Assembly: GCA_013420905.1 (NCBI GenBank)
Contig: JAAXNY010000011.1
Span: 1,798,001 to 1,862,000, forward strand
Direction of reading: 5' to 3'
Origin: Collybia mongolica
Taxonomy: Eukaryota > Basidiomycota > Agaricomycetes > Agaricales > Clitocybaceae
DNA length: 64,000 nt
Part shown: positions 56,863 through 64,000 of the stretch, in pieces
How positions within the stretch are numbered: the stretch's first letter is position 1
Layout of the letters: every line of letters starts with the position of its first letter
Position numbers and translations under genes: made by a program
The notes under the pieces: generated by a model
Seen by the model: only the letters and a program-made list of their open reading frames with translations
The model's database searches: none
What the model was told of the DNA's origin: nothing

Positions 56863-56867
56863 ACTTG

Positions 56868-57379
56868 TTGAATATTTTATGGAAGGAATACCTCCTTCCC
56901 TGATGCAGAAGATTCTAACAATGGACAACCCACCGACCACCATCAAGGGTTGGTACGAGAAAGCATCTATATTTGATACTCAATACAGACGTGCAAAATC
57001 GATCGTAGCATGAATTAAAGGAAATACAGGAAAATCAACGGGAGGAAACAGCGGAAAAAAGTATAATTTCCAACGAAACAATCCCAAATACGTTCCGAAC
57101 AACACCAGAGATCCAAATGCAATAGATATAGATCAACTAACTATCCAAGAAAGGGATGAGCACATGAAACAAGGACTATGTTTTGAGTGTCACAAATATG
57201 GACATCGAGCATCAGATCACAAGGCGGGAGGTTCAATTCCTCGAACTCAACAAAAGGAAGAACCGAAAACACCAATGAAAGGCAAAGATGCCTACATGAA
57301 GATTCGAGCACTTATGGCAGAATTAGATGAGGAAGAGAAAGAAGTTGCTCTAAAGAATATGGAAGATGAGGGTTTTTAA
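56868..57379 (+). pseudogene. gag of gypsy B, 3' part
   Basis: It continues the B gag frame after element X, with a TGA at 57011-57013 in place of an Arg codon. It retains the CFECHKYGHRASDH knuckle and the acidic end (MEDEGF), stopping 74 bp before pol, as in A. Confidence 0.88.
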
Positions 57380-57453
57380 AGAGGCAGACTGAATCGACGT
57401 CAGTACCTGCCAAAATCTATTCCGTTACACTATCACCTGTAATATTAGGAGAA

Positions 57454-60400
57454 ATGAATCGACAATCACTATCTATTCCAATTACGGTGATTGAAGAACG
57501 GAAAAACGTCGAAACCCAAGCAATCGGACTTATTGATTGCGGAGCCGGAGGAATCTTTATCAACAAAACATTTGTCAAAGAAAACAAGATAAAAATAACC
57601 CCTTTAAGAAAGTCATACTCAGTCAGAAATGTAGACGGAACAAAAAACCAATCAGGAAACATTACAGATTGTGTATGGACCAAGATTTGGATTGGAGATG
57701 AAGAAATCAGAATCCAACTATTAGTTAGTGGATTAGGAAAGGAAAACATCATCCTCGGATTACCATGGTTAAAACGACACAATCCCAAGATCAATTGGGG
57801 AAAAGGAACACTCGACTTCGGATCAGGCATTAAGAAAGGAGTTCTATCAGAAGCAATCTGAAGAAACCTAGAAATCCGACAAATGAAGCAAATATGGCAA
57901 TACCCCAAGGCAATGGTAACAGAAGTACAGGAAGAATACCCGGAAGAAATCCCAAGGAATCAACCCCTTGAAGACTGGCAACCAATTCTTTTAGAAATCG
58001 ATGAAGAAGATGATGAACATGAAGTCAATCTACTCAGGACATACATCTACCCAGAAGATAACGAAGAAGAATCCATTTGGATAAGGGCAAAAACATCGAT
58101 ATCACAGGAATTGGAACACAAGGCAGAAATCGAAGATCAAAAACCGAAGAAGACGCTACCGAAATTCTATCAAGAATATGCTTCATTATTTGACAAAACA
58201 GATTTGGAAAGAATGCCAATACGACAACATGGGACCATGCAATAGATTTAAAACCCGATTTCATTCCAAAAGATTGTAAAATCTATCCCATTAGCCTGGC
58301 AGAACAAGGAAAACTTGACGAATTCATTGATGAAAACATGCAAAAAGGATATATCCGACCATCAAAATCCCCACAAGCATCACCCTTCTTCTTTGTATCA
58401 AAGAAAGATTCAGCAAAACTTTGACCAACCCAAGATTACAGAAGACTAAATGAAGGAACAATAAAGAATGCATACCCTTTACCACTTGTAGGGGAGCTTC
58501 TTGACAAACTGAAAGGGGCAAAATATTTCACAAAACTGGATCTACAATGGGGATATAATAATGTCCAAATCAAAGAAGGCGATGAATGGAAAGCAGCATT
58601 TAAAACAAACAGGGGTTTATTCGAACCACTTGTTATGTTTTTCGGCTTATGCAACTTGCCAGCAACATTTCAAAATATGATGAACGACATATATGCGATA
58701 GAGATTGATGAAGGATGGATCCTGATCTATATGGACAACATCCTCATTGACTCCGACAACATCAATGATTTACGAAGAAAAACCCTGAAAGTCTTGGACA
58801 AATTAAAGGAGAACGACCTGTACCTGAATTTGGACAAATGCGTATTCGAAGCCACAGAACTCGAATACTTGGGATTAATCATCAAAGAAAATCAGATAGG
58901 CATGGAACCAACTAAATTGGCAGGAATTGCAGATTGGCCAGCCCCGACAACAGTGAAACAAGTCCGATCATTCCTTGGATTTGCAAACTTCTACCGAAAA
59001 TTCATTGGACATTATGCTGAACTTAGCAAACCATTAACAAATCTGACAAGGAAAGACATCAAATGGAATTGGACTCAAGAATGTCAGGAAGCATTCAACG
59101 GATTAAAACGGAAATTCCTGAAATCACCCATTCTTATGATGCCAGACAAGAACAAACCATTCTATATCGAATCAGATGCGTCAAAATGGGCTACAGGCAC
59201 AGTATTACAACAACAGAATGACAATGGAGAATGGCACCCATGTGGATACATTTCACATTCGTTCACAGAAACTGAATGGAACTCCAAGATTTATAACAGA
59301 GAATTACTAGGCATTATTCAAGCTTTAAAGACATGGAGACATTATCTCGAAGGATCTCAATTCCCGACAGTAATTCTTTCAGATCATAAAAACTTAACAT
59401 ATTTCCAAACAGCACAGAAACTAAACCAAAGACAAGCGGGATGGAGTTTATTCCTATCACAATTTGATCTCAAACTTGTACACACACCTAGAACACAAAT
59501 GATACAATCTGACGCTCTATCAAGAAGATCAGATTATGTCAACATGGAAGACACAGACAACAAAGATCGGATTTTGTTACCAGACGACATTTTCATTAAA
59601 ATGATTGACATACAGTGGCTCAAAAAACTGCCCCAATGTTTGTACATTTTTGAAAGATCAATATGGTATGAAGTGCTGACATAAGCAGGGGACCTGGGGT
59701 AATTATGTAAGATACTATGACATCGTGGCTTTCCAATGGACCCTGGATCATGTGATTTGGATCAAAACCCATAAGAAGATTTGAAGAAATCAGTTGAAGA
59801 AGACGAATTATTTGCAAAGTCAATCGAAGCATTGAAGGAAACAGGAATGCCACCAATTAAATCAAATTTATTTGATTGGAAATTCGAAGACGGACTTCTG
59901 TTTTTCAAAAACAGATGTTATGTAGGACCAGATGCAAAACTGCAACAAGAAATAGTGTGAAGATACCATGACACGAAACCAGGAGGACACCCAGGTCAAT
60001 ATAAAACGCAAGAATTGATCAGTCAAGAATATTGGTGGCCAGGTATGGGAGTGTTTATTAAAAATTATGTTGACAGTTGCGCCACTTGTCAACAAATGAA
60101 GGTGAACACACACCCAACAAGACCAGGACTAATACCAATTGCAACAAATGGAGAACCACGTCCTTTCTCATTTGTCACAGCAGATTTTGTCATGGATTTA
60201 CCAGAAAACAATGGAAAAGACAGCCTCATGGTCATGGTAGACCATGGCCTTACAAAGGGGGTAATTTCTATCCCTTGTACCAAAACAATCGACACTTTAG
60301 GAATGGCAAATCTTTACCTGGAACATGTTTACAAGAGATTCGGATTACCTGATACCTTTTTATCAGATCAAGGTCCTCAATTCGCGGCAAAAGTCTTCAA

Positions 60401-61211
60401 AGAATTAGGAAAACTCCTCGGAATAAAGCTTGTAATGAGCACGGCGTATCATCCACAAACAGATGGGGAAACAGAAAGATTAAATCAAGAACTCGAAATC
60501 TACTTTCGCATGTTCTGTCAGAACAACCCAGCAATATGGAAAGATCTTAATCCAATAGCAGAATTCGCGCATAATCAGAGAACGCATTCCACAACAAAGA
60601 AATCCCCATTCTTCCTCATGATGGGATACGAACCACAAGCAATTCCATCAGCATTCCAGAAGACGAACGTTCCAAGTGTAGAACAACGGATGATCGAACT
60701 AAACAGAGCACAAGAGGAAGCCATAGCAGCGCATGATCTGGCAAGAAGAAAAGTAGCGGAAAGAACGACATGAGGCTTCAATCCATTCAAACAAGGAGAA
60801 CACGTTTGGTTAGAAGGGACAAATCTTCGAATTCCTTATCCTTCAAGAAAATTAGCACCAAAACGAGAAGGACCCTTCGAAATTCAAGAAGTCCTTGGAC
60901 CAGTGACGTACAGATTGAAACTTCCATCACAATGGAAAATCCATCCTGTGTTTCATGCATCTCTTCTGACACCATATAAAGAAACCGATACTCATGGACC
61001 CAACTTCTTAGAACCCTCACCGGATCTTGTGAACCAAGAAGAAGAATACGAAGTAGAAGGGATTATTAATCACCAACAACGAGGCCGAGGCTTCCAATAC
61101 CTCGTGAAGTGGAAAGATTACTCATCTGCACACAACACATAGGAACCTGAAAAACACTTAAAAAGAGCTCAAACGATACTTCAATCCTACCAGAAGCTAC
61201 ATCGCCTCTAA
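57454..61211 (+). pseudogene. pol of gypsy B, many stops and a small insertion
   Basis: It is collinear with A pol, from the protease (DCGAGG) to the chromodomain. Stops sit at 57859, 58422, 59958, 60771 (all TGA) and 61140 (TAG), plus a frame break near 58230 before the RT. The RT active-site box reads YMDN, having lost an Asp. A 158-bp foreign piece interrupts it at 59613-59770. Many Arg codons have become Gln or Trp. No functional product is possible. Confidence 0.92.
59613..59770. mobile_element. Small insertion in gypsy B pol
   Basis: It starts CAGTGGCTCAAAAAACTGCC and ends GGATCAAAACCC. It has no counterpart in A. The triplet ATA flanks both ends. Compared with A, seven bases of the host sequence are missing at the junction. 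Confidence 0.55.
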
Positions 61212-61261
61212 CCAACTATCGTCTTTTATCGCTCTCAACAAATTTCAAACCTTTCACAAAC

Positions 61262-62275
61262 ATGTCGTCCCCCACTGTCAATAACTTTTACATCACCACC
61301 ACCACTCCTCTCACCACTCCTCCCAACACTCCAATCATAAACATCGCATCCCAAGAATGTCTTGAATTGGCCACGAAAATTATACGTCGTCAGAAATTTT
61401 TATCGTGGTTCATGCACGAAGAACATCGTGAACGAATGATTCAAGCATTCAACCAACCACCTTACGATCAACTCATTAAACTAGTCGAAAAATACTTGGA
61501 GATCAGGAATATGTTGTATAATCAAATGGCAGATATCAGTCGAATTCTTGACCAAACCACCAAAGAACTAGTAGATACACAGGAATTCCGAATTTTGGAA
61601 GATCTAATCCCATTATTACAAGATGGAATTTGACTACCCACATCTACTCCTTCGACACCTACAGAATCTACCAGGAGAATTTATACAGTCGACGAAGAAA
61701 CACAGACATCCCCTCCTAGAACCCCAACACCTTCGACTACAAATTCCCCTATTTATCAACCCGAACCACTCCCAATCCCTCCTTTTCACGAACCATCTCC
61801 TGCATCATCGGAACATTCCACTCCTGATCCAGCAGACATGGTTCCAAACAAAGAAGTATTTAAATATTTAAAAAATCGAAAAGCCACTAAATCTGTCATC
61901 AAAAAGAAGAAGTCGCCCAAACCCATCAAATACACGATGAACCCTCTCAACTATGTTGGAAGTCGAGAAAAGCCCATCAATCTCACTCAAGTAGAAAGAG
62001 CACTTATCAACAAAAATGTATTATGCTCCCGATGCCTTAACTTTGGACACTCGTCAATACATTGCGAGAAGCAATATTGTCCAATATGTTTTCAACCGGC
62101 ACCAGGACATCGTTGTGATCAATGTCCCGAAAGACCTACAACTAGAACAGTAGGGCACTACCAAATTTGGCAATGGTTTGGTGAAGAGTATGAAGAAGTA
62201 GATGACGGGATTGACGATCCTTTTGACTATCCAGAAGCCATCGCAAACATGACAGGAGAACCTATCAATTACTAA
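61262..62275 (+). pseudogene. ORF3 of gypsy B
   Basis: It is collinear with A ORF3, with a TGA at 61631-61633 in place of Arg and a small deletion or shift in the linker. The knuckle CSRCLNFGHSSIHC and the second CPICFQPAPGHRCDQC form are preserved in the downstream frame. Confidence 0.85.
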
Positions 62276-62290
62276 AGCTGGGACGCTTTA

Positions 62291-62308
62291 GAGATAGAGA
62301 GGGGGTAA
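62291..62308 (+). other. Polypurine tract of gypsy B
   Basis: GAGATAGAGAGGGGGTAA directly precedes the 3' LTR, matching the tract in A. Confidence 0.65.
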
Positions 62309-62783
62309 TGTTACAAATTCCCCATCATATGACTGACCACTTCTTTTCTTTCTCTTACATATTATTGACTATCAAACACTTATTGACCTTATCTTTCAAC
62401 ACCTCCATATGCATTTCTTTTCTCATACTTATTAAGCTTTCTTACTCATCCTCTTTGATAGCTTACTCATCTTTATCTATAACGAATAGCGTAAACAACG
62501 CTTATTGGACTACTATGTATATATAGGGATACTTTAGCTTAGTTAGCTCTTTAGCTTGACCTAACTGAATCAACCTTATTCATCTATCTTAACTCCTTGA
62601 CGCAAACTCAATCCTATTCACCTTACGAAGGGGGTAGTGCATCTTTGATCAGATAACTCGATAACTTGCCTTTAGCCCTATTGAGGGAGTCAATAGACGT
62701 TGGACTTATAGAAGTCAACAGTCTAGAACGAATGAACAATACATTGGATTGATCTAGAGGATAAGGCCTAAACAGCCGTAACA
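62309..62783 (+). repeat. 3' LTR of gypsy B
   Basis: It is 475 bp, beginning TGTTACAAATTCCCC and ending GCCGTAACA, and is related to the A LTR (minus) with many transitions. It keeps a TATATATA box at 62518-62525 and AGCTTGACCT at 62553-62562. Confidence 0.88.
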
Positions 62784-64000
62784 CCAATCAGTTCGGAGGA
62801 GTCTGTCAGAACTCCACCGAGGATGCTGGCTGCTTTCTCACACACATTGTCTGCTCAGGATGGCGTGCCAAACTCAAGACAAGTGTCGTTGCTTTCGACC
62901 TAGCTCAGTTCTTCCCATCCATAAACCACGAGGTCCTCCTAAACATCCTCGAGAGACAGGGATTCGCGCCAGAAGTGGTTGCATTCTTCAGGTCATACCT
63001 CGTTGATCGTCATACTAGATACGCGTGGGACAATGAATTGTCCCCGCTCTTCCCATCCAGCGTGGGTCTGGGACAGGGCTCTGCCATGTCCCCTATCCTC
63101 TCTGCCCTATGCCTCGCACCCCTCCTCAAGGAATTTGAACGGAGGGTCCGCATAGCTTCACTAATTTCCTACATGGATGACGGCACCATTATAGTGCAGT
63201 CAGACATGTTTGAACAGAACCTTGTTAAGCTCAAAGGGGCTTACAAAGTCGTATTCGAGCTCACCCAGGCTATGGGTTTGGTACTTGAACACAGCAAGTC
63301 AGAGGGATTCCACTTCTCTCAAAAACATGGCGATATCAACCCTGACATCGACCTTGGCTATGCCCCATATACTGGGGACACCCCCCTCCGCCCTGGCACC
63401 ATTTGGCGCTACCTCGGGTTCTTCTTTGACCATCCCCTCACATTCAGAGAGCATGTCAAATGATACACAAACAAAGCCCTCACCTCTGTGAAGGCTATGC
63501 TCTCCCTTGGCAACTCGGTGCGCAGGCTTAGGCCCAAGCACAAACGAATGCTATACTGAGCCTGTGTTCTTCCCATTGCTACATATGGGAGCAGGCTTTG
63601 GATGTACAAAGGGGCCCGCATGGCAGGCCCTCTCGATAACCTCTGGAAGATGCAAAGACAAGCTTGCCTTTGGATCACCGGCGCCTTCAAGACATCCCCA
63701 AACGGGGCTGGCGAGACTCTCGCAGGCATACCCCCTATCCACCTCCATGTCAGAAAGCTGGTGGAAAGGAGTCATGTCCGCTCCCGAGCGCTCCAGGCCT
63801 CGCACGCCTTTTGACGCCTCATCGATGGGAACCACAAATTCTCTGTCAAGACCCTCAATGCCCGCAACCCAAGCTGTAGGCTCGGGAAACTCGTATCGCC
63901 CATTGTAGAGGCCTGGTCTAACCTTGGCCTCTCTTCCCTGGATCTGGACCCTGTCCACCCACTCAACCAACCAGGCATGCGCCCCAAGGACCTGTTCCCT
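62784..64000 (+). pseudogene. LINE reverse transcriptase, 3' fragment running off the window
   Basis: It begins in the RT palm region (AFDLAQFFPSINHE), with GLGQGSAMSPILSALC and the YMDDGT active site near 63170. The thumb and downstream region follow. Stops at 63461-63463, 63557-63559 and 63812-63814 are all TGA where Arg would fit. The fingers and the second half of the endonuclease are missing between this and the 5' fragment ending at 44749. It continues past 64000. Confidence 0.88.

Larger units (their letters stand above)
44750..62783 (+). mobile_element. Decayed Ty3/gypsy chromovirus, copy B, itself interrupted
   Basis: Copy B is a plus-strand relative of intact element A. Its order is 5' LTR fragment, PBS, gag, [element X inserted], rest of gag, pol, ORF3, polypurine tract and 3' LTR. 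It shares gag, pol and ORF3 with A at high similarity but has many stops. About 370 bp of its 5' LTR are missing together with the middle of the LINE, suggesting one deletion at that junction. Confidence 0.88.

Noticed and set aside
1..64000. CRISPR arrays, rRNA or tRNA genes
   Set aside because: No regularly spaced repeats were seen and no tRNA-like cloverleaf or rRNA segment was recognised. A tRNA scan was not possible here.

Overview
The window reads as nuclear DNA of a filamentous basidiomycete, most likely an Agaricomycete. Genes are split by many introns of about 46-70 nt, several families have fungal or basidiomycete gene architecture, and about half of the sequence is transposon-derived. 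No species can be named from the sequence.

Region 1 (1-25,300) is a gene-rich arm. Its genes are a small hypothetical protein (-), translation factor eIF2 gamma (+), a secreted deuterolysin metalloprotease (+), a membrane RING-CH E3 ligase (-), an SR splicing factor (-), a mitochondrial-type PPR protein (+), a 20-exon MFS sugar transporter (-), an RNA-silencing RNA-dependent RNA polymerase (+), a PDAP1/PP28 phosphoprotein (-) and complex I subunit NDUFA6 (+). Two head-to-head pairs share short promoters: SR factor/PPR (233 bp) and PDAP1/NDUFA6 (191 bp).

Region 2 (25,300-37,500) mixes genes and small transposons. A complete PIF/Harbinger element has perfect 3-bp target duplications, a transposase with one nonsense codon and an intact Myb-like gene. 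It is followed by a DUF1365 membrane protein, a BAHD-like acyltransferase with an altered active site, a 677-bp MITE and a secreted GMC oxidoreductase with 16 exons.

Region 3 (37,600-64,000) is a nested retrotransposon cluster. A decayed Ty3/gypsy element (C, minus) lies beside a broken Tad-like LINE (plus). The LINE is split by gypsy element B (plus). B is interrupted inside gag by a large, mostly non-coding element X with an ACTTG target duplication. X in turn holds an intact chromodomain gypsy element A (minus; 465-bp LTRs that read as identical; CTAAC duplication) and a solo LTR (TGAAT duplication). Element A has three open frames: gag, pol and an unusual third frame with zinc knuckles. 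Its LTR and primer-binding site fit Tf1/sushi-type self-priming.

Older copies carry repeated CGA-to-TGA nonsense changes and CpG loss while element A is clean. This fits decay of methylated repeats in a genome that also encodes an RNA-silencing polymerase. Exon structures were deduced by eye from splice signals, reading-frame continuity and remembered family patterns; no alignment or expression data were available.
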